DNA of 64,000 bases from Halovenus aranensis (GTDB lineage: Archaea > Halobacteriota > Halobacteria > Halobacteriales > Haloarculaceae), in the NCBI RefSeq assembly GCF_900100385.1, contig NZ_FNFC01000008.1:1-64000 (forward strand). Reading direction: 5' to 3'. Shown piece after piece: positions 23,025 through 31,763 of this stretch. Position 1 is the stretch's first letter. The number at the start of each line of letters is the position of its first letter. The notes under the pieces are model-generated. The model worked only from the letters and a program-made list of their open reading frames with translations, searched no databases and was not told the DNA's origin. The translations under genes were made by a program, and so were the position numbers.

Positions 23025-24085
23025 GTACGCTACTGGTCACATCGACGGACGACGGCACAGGCAAGACTGCAATCACTGTCGCGCTGGCGAAACGCCTCCA
23101 AAACGGCGGCGCGAGCGTCGGCTACATGAAGCCGAAGGGGACGAGACTCGAAAGTGCGGTCGGGAAGACTCGCGACGAGGACCCGATGCTCGCCCGCGAG
23201 TTGCTCGGTCTGGACGCGCAGATGCACACGATGGAGCCCGTGGTGTACTCGCCGACGTTCGTCCACGAGGCGATTCGCGGGCGGGAAGACGCCGATGCGC
23301 TCCGCGAGCGTGTCGAAGAAGCCTTCGCGGAACTCTCGGCTGACACCGACCACATGGTACTCGAAGGCGGCGGGCGGATTTCCACCGGCGGTATCGTCGG
23401 CCTCACAGATGTCGACGTGGCAGAAGTTCTGGACGCCGATGTCTTGCTCGTGAGCAGCTACGACCGACCCGAAGATGTCGACGACATACTGGCCGCCGCC
23501 GATACCATCGGTGACCGGCTGGCTGGTGTCCTGTTCAACGGCGTCTCGCCCGGCGACTTGGACGAACTCACTGAAGACGTGATGCCGTTTCTCGACAGTC
23601 ACGACGTCCAGAGCGTCGGCGTCGTCCCACACGACGAGGTACTCGCTGGCGTCACTGTCGACGAACTCGCCAGCCAAATCGGCGCGGAGTATCTGACGCC
23701 CGACGTTTCTGCCGACGTTCGCATCGAACGCTTCTCCGTTGGTGCGATGGGAAGCGAGGCCGCCCTCAAGCAGTTCCGTCGGCTCCGGAACGCCGCAGTC
23801 ATCACCGGCGGCGACCGCTCGGACGTACAGACTGCCGCACTGCAGGCGTCTGGCGTCTCCTGTCTGATACTCACCGGCGGCTATCGCCCATCACAGGCGG
23901 TGCTTGGTGAGGCCGCCGACCAGGGCGTTCCGGTGTTGCTCGTCGAAACCGACACTCGTGCGACAATCGACCGCACGGAGGCACGACTCCGCTCGGGTCG
24001 GACACAGCGCCCCGAGACAGTCGAACGAATGGTCGACCTGCTCGCAGAGAGCGTCGACCTCGAAACGCTCTTTGACGGCGTCTGA
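23021..24085 (+). CDS. P-loop/DRTGG protein related to phosphotransacetylase N-domain
   Basis: This 354-residue protein has an N-terminal BioD/CobQ-like P-loop domain (STDDGTGKTAITVALAKRL; LEGGGRISTGGIVGL; LLVSSYDRPEDV) and a C-terminal DRTGG domain (about 220-330; VITGGDRSDVQTAAL, ILTGGYRPSQAVL). The same pair of domains forms the regulatory N-terminal half of long bacterial phosphotransacetylases; the catalytic PTA domain is absent. Translational coupling to acd (ATGA) suggests a regulator or sensor of acetyl-CoA metabolism. That role is inference. Confidence 0.8.
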   Translation: MSTLLVTSTDDGTGKTAITVALAKRLQNGGASVGYMKPKGTRLESAVGKTRDEDPMLARELLGLDAQMHTMEPVVYSPTFVHEAIRGREDADALRERVEEAFAELSADTDHMVLEGGGRISTGGIVGLTDVDVAEVLDADVLLVSSYDRPEDVDDILAAADTIGDRLAGVLFNGVSPGDLDELTEDVMPFLDSHDVQSVGVVPHDEVLAGVTVDELASQIGAEYLTPDVSADVRIERFSVGAMGSEAALKQFRRLRNAAVITGGDRSDVQTAALQASGVSCLILTGGYRPSQAVLGEAADQGVPVLLVETDTRATIDRTEARLRSGRTQRPETVERMVDLLAESVDLETLFDGV

Positions 24086-24157
24086 GTGCCGATACACTGG
24101 AGAATCAGGTCTGAAAACGCCAGACACACTTATTTTCCCGGAGACACTAGAAGCGAT

Positions 24158-24203
24158 GGAGCCATCTGGCTCCGTAGTGTCACACGCTGGGGGTGGCTCC
24201 CCC
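24158..24203. terminator. twin GC-rich hairpins between convergent acd operon and ahcY
   Basis: GGAGCC-ATCT-GGCTCC (24158-24173) and GGGGG-TGGCT-CCCCC (24189-24203) are adjacent perfect hairpins in the 168-base convergent gap, after a T-rich TTATTTTCCC patch. They share the TGGCTCC core. They probably act as a two-way terminator, or are a small repeat. Confidence 0.45.
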
Positions 24204-24253
24204 ATCCCCACATTCCCCACGTGCTCAACTGCCCGCCAGCCACAGCGCCGGCG

Positions 24254-25528
24254 TTACGTGCCGTGCTGCCAGCTGTCCATGTACTCCTCTTGTGTATCGC
24301 TGAGCGAGTCTGTCTCGATGCCCTCGGCTTCGAGTTTGATTTCGGCGACCTCGCGGTCTAGCTCGTCAGGAACCTCGTGGACGCCAGCCCCGTACTCGTC
24401 GCTGTTCTGGACGATTTCACGAGCACAGACGGCCTGGACGCCGAAGCTCTGGTCCATCACTTCGACCGGATGGCCCATCGAGACGGGCGTCGCCAGGTTG
24501 ACCAGCCGTCCCTCCGCGAGGACGTTCAGCCGGCGACCGTCTGCCATCTCGTAGGCTTGGACGCCGTCGCGTGCCTCGTAGGTGTCGACAGCGTTCGCTT
24601 CGAGTGCCTCTAGGTCGACCTCCACGTCGAAGTGACCGGCGTTGGCGAGCAAGACCCCGTCGCTCATTGCCTCGAAGTGGTCCTCGACGATGACATCGCG
24701 GTTCCCCGTGGTCGTGATGAACACGTCGCCTTCGCTGGCGGCGTCAGCCATCGGCATCACGTCGTACCCCTCCATGTGTGCTTCCAGCGCGCGGCGGGGT
24801 TCGACCTCGGTGACGATGACGTCGGCGTTTTGCCCGCTTGCCTTCTTGGCGACGCCTTTCCCGCAGTCGCCGTAGCCGGCGACGACGACCGTCTTCCCGG
24901 CCCACGAGAGGTTGGTTGTCATCGCGATAGACGCGAGCGAGGACTCGCCCGTGCCGTGGACGTTGTCGAACAGCCGCTTCATCGGCGTGTCGTTGACCGC
25001 AAACATCGGATACTCCAGCGCGTCGTCGTCGTCCATCGCCCGCAGGCGGTGGACGCCAGTCGTCGTCTCCTCGCAGCCGCCGACGATAGTGTCGATGAGT
25101 TCGGGATAGTCCTCGTGGATAGCGAAAACGAGGTCGCCGCCGTCGTCGACGGTCACCGTCGGCTCGTGGTCGATGACCGCTTCCATTGCCTCGTAGTACT
25201 CCTCGTCGTCGACCCCGCGCTTGGCGTAGGAAGTAACGCCGTCGACGGCGTCGAGCGCTACGCTCACGTCGTCGTGTGTCGAGAGGGGATTGCAGCCGGT
25301 GATGGCGACTTCGGCCCCGCCGACGGCGAGGACCTCGGCGAGGATTGCGGTCTTCGCCTCGACGTGCATCGCCATCCCGATTCGCTCGCCCGCGAAGGGC
25401 TGGTTCTGCTCGAAGGACTCGCGCAGGGAGTCGAGAATCGGCATATGCTGGCGTGCCCACTCCATTTTCCGCTGGCCGCTTTCGAGTAGCTCGTCGGTGT
25501 CGAGTTGCTCGCTGATGGGTGCTGTCAT
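24254..25528 (-). CDS. ahcY: adenosylhomocysteinase
   Basis: This 424-residue protein has family signatures all present: HVEAKTAILAEVLAVGGAEV, GCNPLSTHDDVSVAL, NDTPMKRLFDNVHGTGES, the NAD-binding GKTVVVAGYGDCGKGVAKKA, VTEVEPRRALEAHM and TTTGNRDVI. It hydrolyses S-adenosylhomocysteine to adenosine and homocysteine using tightly bound NAD. The C-terminus (MDSWQHGT) is short, as in archaeal forms. The amidohydrolase 108 bases upstream on the same strand acts on related nucleosides, so the pair likely handles SAH and adenosine salvage. Confidence 0.96.
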   Translation of the reverse strand: MTAPISEQLDTDELLESGQRKMEWARQHMPILDSLRESFEQNQPFAGERIGMAMHVEAKTAILAEVLAVGGAEVAITGCNPLSTHDDVSVALDAVDGVTSYAKRGVDDEEYYEAMEAVIDHEPTVTVDDGGDLVFAIHEDYPELIDTIVGGCEETTTGVHRLRAMDDDDALEYPMFAVNDTPMKRLFDNVHGTGESSLASIAMTTNLSWAGKTVVVAGYGDCGKGVAKKASGQNADVIVTEVEPRRALEAHMEGYDVMPMADAASEGDVFITTTGNRDVIVEDHFEAMSDGVLLANAGHFDVEVDLEALEANAVDTYEARDGVQAYEMADGRRLNVLAEGRLVNLATPVSMGHPVEVMDQSFGVQAVCAREIVQNSDEYGAGVHEVPDELDREVAEIKLEAEGIETDSLSDTQEEYMDSWQHGT

Positions 25529-25636
25529 ACCCGTTAGTTGGGCGATGCGGTCAAAACACTGGCGGACCTGTCCTGCAATCGAAGGCCCCGATATCGACGT
25601 GTCACTGGCCTGTCGTCTGTGGATTCGACCACCTCG

Positions 25637-26935
25637 TCAGGCGTCCGCGCGCTCGATAAGTGCCTCGGCGTGGTCGCTGGCCGCTTGCGTGACCGCATCG
25701 AGGTCCATCGTCTGTAGCTCGCGGTCTTCCATCAGCACCTGGCCGTCACAGACGGTGTGACACACGTCGCTGCCCTTGACCGCGTATGTGAGGTGACTGA
25801 CCAAGTCGTGGGCAGGGGTCAGGTGTTCGGCCTCGAGGTCGACGACGGCGAGGTCGGCGTTCGCGCCCGCCTCGATACGACCGCTCTCGAAACCGAGCGC
25901 GTCGGCGCTGCCCTGTGTCGCTATCTCGACGACGGCCTCGGCGGGCACTGCGCTCGCGTCCATCGTCGCTAGCTTGCCGACCATCGCGGCGTCACGCATC
26001 TCGTCGAACATGTCGAGGTCGTTGTTCGAGGCCGCGCCGTCGGTGCCAAGCCCCACGGTGACGCCGGCGTCGAGCAGTGACTGCACCGGGGCCATCCCGC
26101 TTGCGAGTTTCATGTTCGAGGCCGGGCAGTGGATGACCGCGGTCCCGGTGTCGGCGAGCAACGCCTGTTCGCGGTCGTCGACGTGGACGCCGTGGGCGAT
26201 AAACGAGTCCTCGCCGAGTACGCCGAGGTCGTCGGCATACGCCAGGGGTCGCTTGTCGTGGTCCTCGACGATTGGCTCGACTTCGTTTGTCGTCTCGTTT
26301 GCGTGGACGTGGACCGGAATCCCCTCCTCGCGGGCGATGGGGATGTACTCCTCGTAGAAGGACTCACCGACGGTCGTCAGGCTGTGTGGATTGAACATCG
26401 TCTGGACGCGACCGTCGCCGTAGCCGTCGTACTCCCGGGCGAAAGCGAGCCCCCGTTCGAAGTCCTCGTGGGCTTCGCCCTCGTCTTTGCCGACGGTAAT
26501 ACAGCCACTGCCGAGCATCGCCCGGAGGCCGCTCTCGGCGACAACGTCGGCGACTTCCTCCATGAAGAAGTACATGTCCGCGAAAGCAGTCGTCCCGGTG
26601 CGAATCATCTCTGCGATGCCGAGTCGAGTGCCAGCGCGAACGTCCTCGGCGGTGAGTTCGGCCTCGACGGGCCAGATGTCTTCCTGGAGCCAGGCGTCGA
26701 GTGCCTTGTCGTCGGCGTGGCCACGGAACAGCGTCATCGCTACGTGCGTGTGTGCGTTCACGAGCCCCGGAATCACCAGCCCGCCGCTGGCGTCGAGGTA
26801 CTCGTCGCCGTCGAGTTCACCGGGTTCTTCGACTGCCAGAATCTCGCCAGCCTCGGTATCGACGAGAACGTCCGCCGTTTCGACAGCCATCTCGGGAGTG
26901 AGTACCTGTCCGCCACCGATAGTGAGTGTGGGCAT
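25637..26935 (-). CDS. amidohydrolase, SAH/methylthioadenosine (5'-deoxyadenosine) deaminase type
   Basis: This 432-residue TIM-barrel metal hydrolase has GLVNAHTHVAMTLFRGHADD, the metal/substrate motifs VHVHANETTNE, FIAHGVHVDD, IHCPASNMKLASG, and LGTDGAASNNDLDMF, followed by the C-terminal urease-like beta piece. This set is the MTA/SAH deaminase group, also active on 5'-deoxyadenosine in archaea. It would convert SAH to S-inosylhomocysteine, offering an alternative to ahcY, its neighbour. The precise substrate cannot be told from sequence. Confidence 0.88.
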   Translation of the reverse strand: MPTLTIGGGQVLTPEMAVETADVLVDTEAGEILAVEEPGELDGDEYLDASGGLVIPGLVNAHTHVAMTLFRGHADDKALDAWLQEDIWPVEAELTAEDVRAGTRLGIAEMIRTGTTAFADMYFFMEEVADVVAESGLRAMLGSGCITVGKDEGEAHEDFERGLAFAREYDGYGDGRVQTMFNPHSLTTVGESFYEEYIPIAREEGIPVHVHANETTNEVEPIVEDHDKRPLAYADDLGVLGEDSFIAHGVHVDDREQALLADTGTAVIHCPASNMKLASGMAPVQSLLDAGVTVGLGTDGAASNNDLDMFDEMRDAAMVGKLATMDASAVPAEAVVEIATQGSADALGFESGRIEAGANADLAVVDLEAEHLTPAHDLVSHLTYAVKGSDVCHTVCDGQVLMEDRELQTMDLDAVTQAASDHAEALIERADA

Positions 26936-26985
26936 GTCTATTTCTGGCTGGCCCGACGACTATAGCTCCTGTCTTTCTGCCAGCG

Positions 26986-28059
26986 CTAGACCGGGAGGGT
27001 ACTCAGGAGCGTCGTGACGAACGCAGCGGCTTCTCCGCCACTCGGCCCGAGGAAGACGACACTGAGAATGACCGAGTTGTGTAGCCCGTGCAGGAGTGAC
27101 ACCACGACGAGATTGCCGGTGTATTCGTACATCGCGCCGAGAACGAGCGCCGGGACGAAGAGGATGCCGACGGTCGTCGCCATCGCCACCGGGTCGCCGC
27201 CCGACAGCGCGACGACGTGGACAGAGGCGAACACCGCCGCGGCAATGAGAATCGCCGGAGCCGCAGAGAGGCGCTCACGGAGCCGGTTCTGGACGATACC
27301 GCGATAGAGAAACTCCTCGCAGGGGCCGACGACGACGAACATAAACGCCACCCCTGCCGCGAGGACGGCCGGATTCGTCGCCCCCTCGGTGAACTGGGAG
27401 GCACCCTCGTTCTGTGCCGGTTCGGGGAGAAACGCCTGGACGACCAGACTCACGACGATGACCATCACGAAAATCGCCAGCCAGCCAAGCAGGACCAGCC
27501 CGAGTTCGCGAATCGAGGGTCGCCGAATCCCGAGATACGACTGAATATCGGCTCTGGTGTAGCCACGGCGCTGGAGATACCGGACACCGAGCCCCATGAA
27601 TCCCAGATACTGGCCGACTGCCGTCGCGACCGCGAGCGTCGCGGTCTCGGGAACCTGGAAGGCGAAGAGAACGAGACTGCTCAGTGCCGAAAACACGACG
27701 AGCAATAGGACGCCGAGAATGCCAAGACCAGCGGCCACCCCGACCGTTCGCAGCGTCGAATCGGTCGACGGCGGCTCACCTCGGTCTTCGACGCCGACTC
27801 GTGGAGCGCTGTAGTCGCGCTCGGTCGACTGGTCGCGAACGGGACCGGCGTCGGCAGGTCTCGCTGTTGTCGCCCCAGTCTCGCCTCTCGTGTCCCGGAA
27901 CGAGCGGTCGTCAGAGGCCGTCGCCGGCCCCGACCGCTCGCCCGGAAACTCCCTGTCTTTCGTCTCGGCACCACAGTACGTACAGTACTCCGAGTCCCTG
28001 TCTATCAACTCACCACAGGACGTACAGTACCGTTTTCCGGGGCCCGCAGGGTTTCCCAT
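26986..28059 (-). CDS. CPBP-family intramembrane metalloprotease with N-terminal zinc ribbon
   Basis: This 357-residue protein from ATG 28059 (MGNPAGPGKRYCTSCG) has a double zinc knuckle (CTSCG, CTYCG) within the first 30 residues, then about 80 charged disordered residues and roughly eight membrane segments. The CPBP/Rce1 motifs are VVVGPCEEFLYRGIVQNRL (EExxxR), FASVHV and HGLHNSV. The family includes CaaX-processing proteases and bacteriocin self-immunity proteins; substrate unknown. The cytoplasmic zinc ribbon is a common haloarchaeal addition. Confidence 0.85.
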   Translation of the reverse strand: MGNPAGPGKRYCTSCGELIDRDSEYCTYCGAETKDREFPGERSGPATASDDRSFRDTRGETGATTARPADAGPVRDQSTERDYSAPRVGVEDRGEPPSTDSTLRTVGVAAGLGILGVLLLVVFSALSSLVLFAFQVPETATLAVATAVGQYLGFMGLGVRYLQRRGYTRADIQSYLGIRRPSIRELGLVLLGWLAIFVMVIVVSLVVQAFLPEPAQNEGASQFTEGATNPAVLAAGVAFMFVVVGPCEEFLYRGIVQNRLRERLSAAPAILIAAAVFASVHVVALSGGDPVAMATTVGILFVPALVLGAMYEYTGNLVVVSLLHGLHNSVILSVVFLGPSGGEAAAFVTTLLSTLPV

Positions 28060-28155
28060 TCGGTCTACATTAGAGGCAGAAACAGATGAGTGTTTATATC
28101 GGTCACATCGTGCTGGCTTCGAAAAACAATTGCACCGTCGGCCGGTACGGGGGGT

Positions 28156-29001
28156 ATGCGCATTGCCGTACCCAACAAGGGGCGTCTTCACGAGCCTACT
28201 GTCGACCTGTTAGAGCGGGCAGGACTCCATCTTGTCGACGGTGCCGACCGAAAGCTGTACGCAAACACGGTCGACCCAGACGTGACCGTGCTGTTCGCTC
28301 GGACGAACGATATTCCCGAGTACGTCGCCGACGGTGCCGCCGACCTGGGTATCACCGGCTACGACCAGGTCTGTGAGTCCGCCGTCGACCTCGACGAGTT
28401 GCTCGACCTCGATTACGGGACCTGCCGTATCGTCCTCGCCGCTCCCGAGGAGAGCGCTATCTCGGCGACCAGCGACTTGGACGGTGGCACTGTTGCGACG
28501 GAGTTTCCCAACGTTACCCGTAATTTCTTCGAGGACGCGGGAGTCGATGTCGACATCGCCGAGGTCTCGGGGGCGACAGAACTCACGCCGCATGTCGACA
28601 TGGCGGATGCGATCGTCGACATCACCTCGACCGGGACGACCCTCCGGATGAACCGCCTCGAAGTTATCGACGACGTGCTGGAGTCCTCTGTGCGCCTGTT
28701 CGCTCGGCCCGACGTTGTCGACGACGAGAAGGTCGAACACGTCTCGACGGCCCTTTCCTCGGTCATCGCAGCGGACAATCAGCGGTATATCATGCTCAAC
28801 GCACCCGAGGACAACCTCGAGGCAGTCAAAGACGTTATTCCGGGGATGGGCGGGCCGACCGTCATGGATATCGCCGGCACAGACCAGGTCGCGGTTCACG
28901 CGGTCGTCGAGGAATCCAACGTCTTCGAGGCGATTACCGACCTCAAGTCGGTCGGCGCGACTGACATCCTCGTCACCGAAATCGAGCGGCTCGTCGAGTG
29001 A
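28156..29001 (+). CDS. hisG: ATP phosphoribosyltransferase, long form
   Basis: This 281-residue protein from ATG 28156 begins [19 protein letters not shown]. It has [28 protein letters not shown] (substrate site), [17 protein letters not shown] (PRPP-binding loop) and a C-terminal ACT-like regulatory domain ([20 protein letters not shown]) that binds histidine in the long form. It catalyses the first step of histidine synthesis. It is monocistronic or co-transcribed with the methylase 10 bases on. A TATA-like TTTATATC near 28095-28102 gives a leader of about 30 bases. Confidence 0.95.
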   Translation: MRIAVPNKGRLHEPTVDLLERAGLHLVDGADRKLYANTVDPDVTVLFARTNDIPEYVADGAADLGITGYDQVCESAVDLDELLDLDYGTCRIVLAAPEESAISATSDLDGGTVATEFPNVTRNFFEDAGVDVDIAEVSGATELTPHVDMADAIVDITSTGTTLRMNRLEVIDDVLESSVRLFARPDVVDDEKVEHVSTALSSVIAADNQRYIMLNAPEDNLEAVKDVIPGMGGPTVMDIAGTDQVAVHAVVEESNVFEAITDLKSVGATDILVTEIERLVE

Positions 29002-29011
29002 CCATCGGCCG

Positions 29012-30076
29012 ATGATAGACGATAACGGCGGCCTGGAGACGACACACACCGTCCATACAGCAGACGCTCGCGGCCTCGATGCTCTCGATTCGAACTCGGT
29101 CGACCTCGTCGTCACCTCGCCACCGTATCCGATGGTCGAGATGTGGGACGACCTGTTTGCCGACCTCGACCCCTCTGTCGGGGACTTCCTCGACGCCGGC
29201 AAGGGCGATGCCGCCTTCGACGCGATGCACGCCGTGCTCGACGGGGTCTGGGACGCGCTCGAACGAGTCGTCACACCGGGCGGTATCGTCTGTCTGAACG
29301 TCGGCGACGCCACCCGAACGGTCGACGGTCAGTTCAGCGTGTTCCCGAACCACGCCCGACTCATCGAAGCGATGAAACGGCGCGGATTCGAGCCACTGCC
29401 GGACGTGCTCTGGCACAAGCCGACAAACAGCGCGGCGAAGTTCATGGGGTCTGGGATGGTACCCCCAAACGCCTACGTCACGCTCGAACACGAGTACATC
29501 CTCGTCTTCCGGAACGGAAAACGGCGCTCGTTCGAGCCCGGTGCCGACCGCCGCTACGAGGCCGCCTACTTCTGGGAGGAACGCAACCGCTGGTTCACGG
29601 ACGTATGGACCGACGTTCGCGGCCGCCTGCAGGACCTCTCAGACGACAGTCTGCGCGAGCGTGCCGGAGCCTTCCCCTTCGAGATTCCCTACCGCCTCTG
29701 TAACATGTACTCCGTCTACGGCGACACGGTTCTCGACCCCTTCTGGGGGACCGGAACGACGACACTTGCGGCGATGGTCGCGGGCCGTAACTCGGTCGGA
29801 TACGAGCTTGACGAGCAGTTTCTCGACCATTTCCAGCAGCGGCTCTCGTCGCTCACCGATATCTCCAGGTCCGTCGTCCAGCAACGACTTACAGACCACC
29901 GGGAGTTCGTCCACGAGCGCACCCAGGACGGCGACCGGCCCGATTACGAGGCGATCCACTACGACTTTCGGGTCACGACGAGCCAGGAGCGTAACATCCG
30001 CTTGTACGAGGTCGCTGACGTGACCAGTGACGACCAGACGGGGTCGTACCGAGTCGACTATCGGCCCGCCGAATAG
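29012..30076 (+). CDS. zim: orphan DNA N4-cytosine/N6-adenine methyltransferase (CTAG-type)
   Basis: This 354-residue protein has motif IV at the N-terminus (VVTSPPYPMVEMWDDLF) and the AdoMet motif I later (VYGDTVLDPFWGTGTTTLAA), the permuted order of beta-class methylases; TSPPY favours N4-cytosine. No restriction endonuclease is adjacent. Haloarchaea carry a conserved orphan CTAG methylase of this kind, called zim in Halobacterium annotation; I assign it from the SPPYPMVEMWDD region and the lack of a partner, with moderate certainty about specificity. CTAG sites look scarce in this window. Confidence 0.8.
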   Translation: MIDDNGGLETTHTVHTADARGLDALDSNSVDLVVTSPPYPMVEMWDDLFADLDPSVGDFLDAGKGDAAFDAMHAVLDGVWDALERVVTPGGIVCLNVGDATRTVDGQFSVFPNHARLIEAMKRRGFEPLPDVLWHKPTNSAAKFMGSGMVPPNAYVTLEHEYILVFRNGKRRSFEPGADRRYEAAYFWEERNRWFTDVWTDVRGRLQDLSDDSLRERAGAFPFEIPYRLCNMYSVYGDTVLDPFWGTGTTTLAAMVAGRNSVGYELDEQFLDHFQQRLSSLTDISRSVVQQRLTDHREFVHERTQDGDRPDYEAIHYDFRVTTSQERNIRLYEVADVTSDDQTGSYRVDYRPAE

Positions 30077-30130
30077 CGGACCTCGCGGGCGCTATCGGGC
30101 GAGAAATGCTTCGAAATCGTCTGTGTGGCG

Positions 30131-30691
30131 TTACTCTAGCAGGCCCAGCTCTTCCAGCCGCGAGACGATTTTGTCGACGGCCTCTTTAGCGTCGTCAGGC
30201 TGCTTGCCGCCCGTGATGACGAGCTTTCCGGACCCAAACAGCAGGGCAACGACGTCCGGTTCGTCGAGCCGGTAGACCAGCCCAGGGAACTGCTCGGGCT
30301 CGTATTCGATTTTCTCTAACCCAAGGCCGATAGCGATGGCGTTGAGGTTGAGATTCCGACCCAAATCCGCCGAGGTGACGATATTCTGGACGATAATCTC
30401 GGGGTCGTCTTCGACCTGAATGTTGAGCTCACGCAGCTTGTCGAAGACGATACGTAGACTCTGGTGGACGTCGTCGGTGCTTTTGGCACCAGTACAGACG
30501 ATTTTGCCCGACCGGAAAATCAGAGCCGCCGACTTGGGCTCCTGGGTCCGGTAGACCAGCCCGGGGAACTGCTCGGGGTCGTAGTCCGCGCCCTCGAGGT
30601 CCATGGCCACACTCTGCAAGTCGAGTTCCTGCCCGATACCCGTCGAGGCGACGACGTTTTCGATATTGATTGTCTCCTTGGGGTCAACCAT
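30131..30691 (-). CDS. tbp: TATA-box-binding protein
   Basis: This 186-residue protein has two direct saddle repeats: NIENVVASTGIGQELDLQSV with EQFPGLVYRTQEPKSAALIF, SGKIVCTGAK; and VQNIVTSADLGRNLNLNAIA with FPGLVYRLDEPDVVALLF, SGKLVITGGK. The phenylalanine positions that kink DNA are in the expected places (conserved FPGLVYR). It recruits TFB and RNA polymerase at promoters. It ends in an acidic/Leu tail EELGLLE. Its own promoter has a TATA element 26 bases before the ATG plus a perfect palindrome. Confidence 0.97.
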   Translation of the reverse strand: MVDPKETINIENVVASTGIGQELDLQSVAMDLEGADYDPEQFPGLVYRTQEPKSAALIFRSGKIVCTGAKSTDDVHQSLRIVFDKLRELNIQVEDDPEIIVQNIVTSADLGRNLNLNAIAIGLGLEKIEYEPEQFPGLVYRLDEPDVVALLFGSGKLVITGGKQPDDAKEAVDKIVSRLEELGLLE

Positions 30692-30709
30692 ATCTCGACT
30701 TAAACGTCG

Positions 30710-30730
30710 TATTTAAACCTTATAAAGGTT
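30710..30730 (-). promoter_or_regulatory. tbp promoter: TATA box abutted by a perfect palindrome
   Basis: On the minus strand TTTAAATA begins about 26 bases upstream of the tbp ATG (leaderless spacing). The 15-base AACCTTTATAAGGTT (30716-30730), arms AACCTT/AAGGTT around a 3-base centre, overlaps the upstream edge of the TATA box and the BRE position. The other gene end nearby is rightward trmG10 starting at 30791, so the site could serve either gene. Confidence 0.55.
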
Positions 30731-30790
30731 CGTGAGTCGAGAGAGGTCGGCAACCGTTACGCTCAACTCACTCGGGGGGCCAGTACCACC

Positions 30791-31762
30791 GTGTACGTTC
30801 TCGAACTGGCGGGCCAGGACGACCGATTCGCGGCATACGAGGCGCGTTCGGGGGCCAGCGACGTGTCGATGCTCGCCCCTGGACTGGCGACTGCACGCGC
30901 CATCAGCGGTGTAGCGCAACTGGCCTTCACCCACCGGGCCGGCCGGCTTCTCGGGCGCGGTGACCCCACTGTCGAGGATGCGCGGGCGATATTGCGGGCC
31001 GCGCGGCTCGAGCGCGAGGGGTCTGTCGCCGTCCGTGCTGTCGACGTACGGAGCACTACCGGCGTCGACACACAGGCTGTCGAACGCGCACTGGGGAACA
31101 TTCTCGTCGAGCGCGGGTTCGCTGTCGACCTTGAGGACCCCGACCACGAGCTTCGCGCGTTGTTTTCGGCCGGTGACGCGGGGGCAGTCTGTGCGTTGGG
31201 CTGGCTCGCGGCCGAGAGTACTCGCGATTTCACCGCACGCAAACCGAGCGACCGCCCGTTCTTCCAGCCCGGCAGCATGGACCCGATGCTCGCCCGAGCG
31301 CTCGTCAACGTCGCGGGTGCCGGGCCAGATGCCCGCATCCTCGACCCGATGTGTGGAACTGGTGGGTTACTCATCGAGGCCGGATTGGTTGGCGCAGCCG
31401 TCGTCGGCGCTGACGTACAGCCCAAGATGCTCCGGGGCAGCGGCGAGAATCTCGCGGCGTTTCTCGACGGGGGCTGGGCGCTGGTTAGAGGGTCGGCCGA
31501 CGCGCTCGCGCTCACCGAGGACTCCGTCGATGGCGTCGTCTTTGATACGCCTTACGGCCGACAGTCGAAAATCGAGGGAGAACTGGAAACCCTCGTCGCG
31601 GACGCGCTCGGAGAGGCGCGCCGGGTCGCCCCCCGGTGTGTCGTCGTCGGCGACCGCTCCTGGGAGTCACAGGCTCGGTCGGCCGGCTGGACCGTCGACG
31701 CCGCCTTCGAGCGCCGTGTCCACAAGTCGCTCACGCGACACGTTCTTGTCCTCGTCGAGTGA
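30791..31762 (+). CDS. trmG10: tRNA (guanine10-N2)-dimethyltransferase
   Basis: This 323-residue protein from GTG 30791 has an N-terminal THUMP domain (about 1-150) and a Rossmann methyltransferase domain with PFFQPGSMDPMLARALVNVA, motif I ILDPMCGTGGLLIEAGLVGA, and motif IV FDTPYGRQSKIEG. The catalytic motif reads DTPY rather than the usual DPPY. It dimethylates G10 of tRNA through N2-methyl and N2,N2-dimethyl forms in archaea. It ends 1 base before the convergent sensor kinase gene. Confidence 0.9.
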   Translation: MYVLELAGQDDRFAAYEARSGASDVSMLAPGLATARAISGVAQLAFTHRAGRLLGRGDPTVEDARAILRAARLEREGSVAVRAVDVRSTTGVDTQAVERALGNILVERGFAVDLEDPDHELRALFSAGDAGAVCALGWLAAESTRDFTARKPSDRPFFQPGSMDPMLARALVNVAGAGPDARILDPMCGTGGLLIEAGLVGAAVVGADVQPKMLRGSGENLAAFLDGGWALVRGSADALALTEDSVDGVVFDTPYGRQSKIEGELETLVADALGEARRVAPRCVVVGDRSWESQARSAGWTVDAAFERRVHKSLTRHVLVLVE

Positions 31763-31763
31763 G

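Noticed and set aside
24632-25489. A 285-codon open frame opposite ahcY, and similar long frames opposite aCPSF1 (6617-7516) and the amidohydrolase (26129-26965)
   Set aside because: These are antisense shadows of well-supported genes. High G+C with strong third-position bias gives long antisense frames; their products have no domain and unlikely composition.
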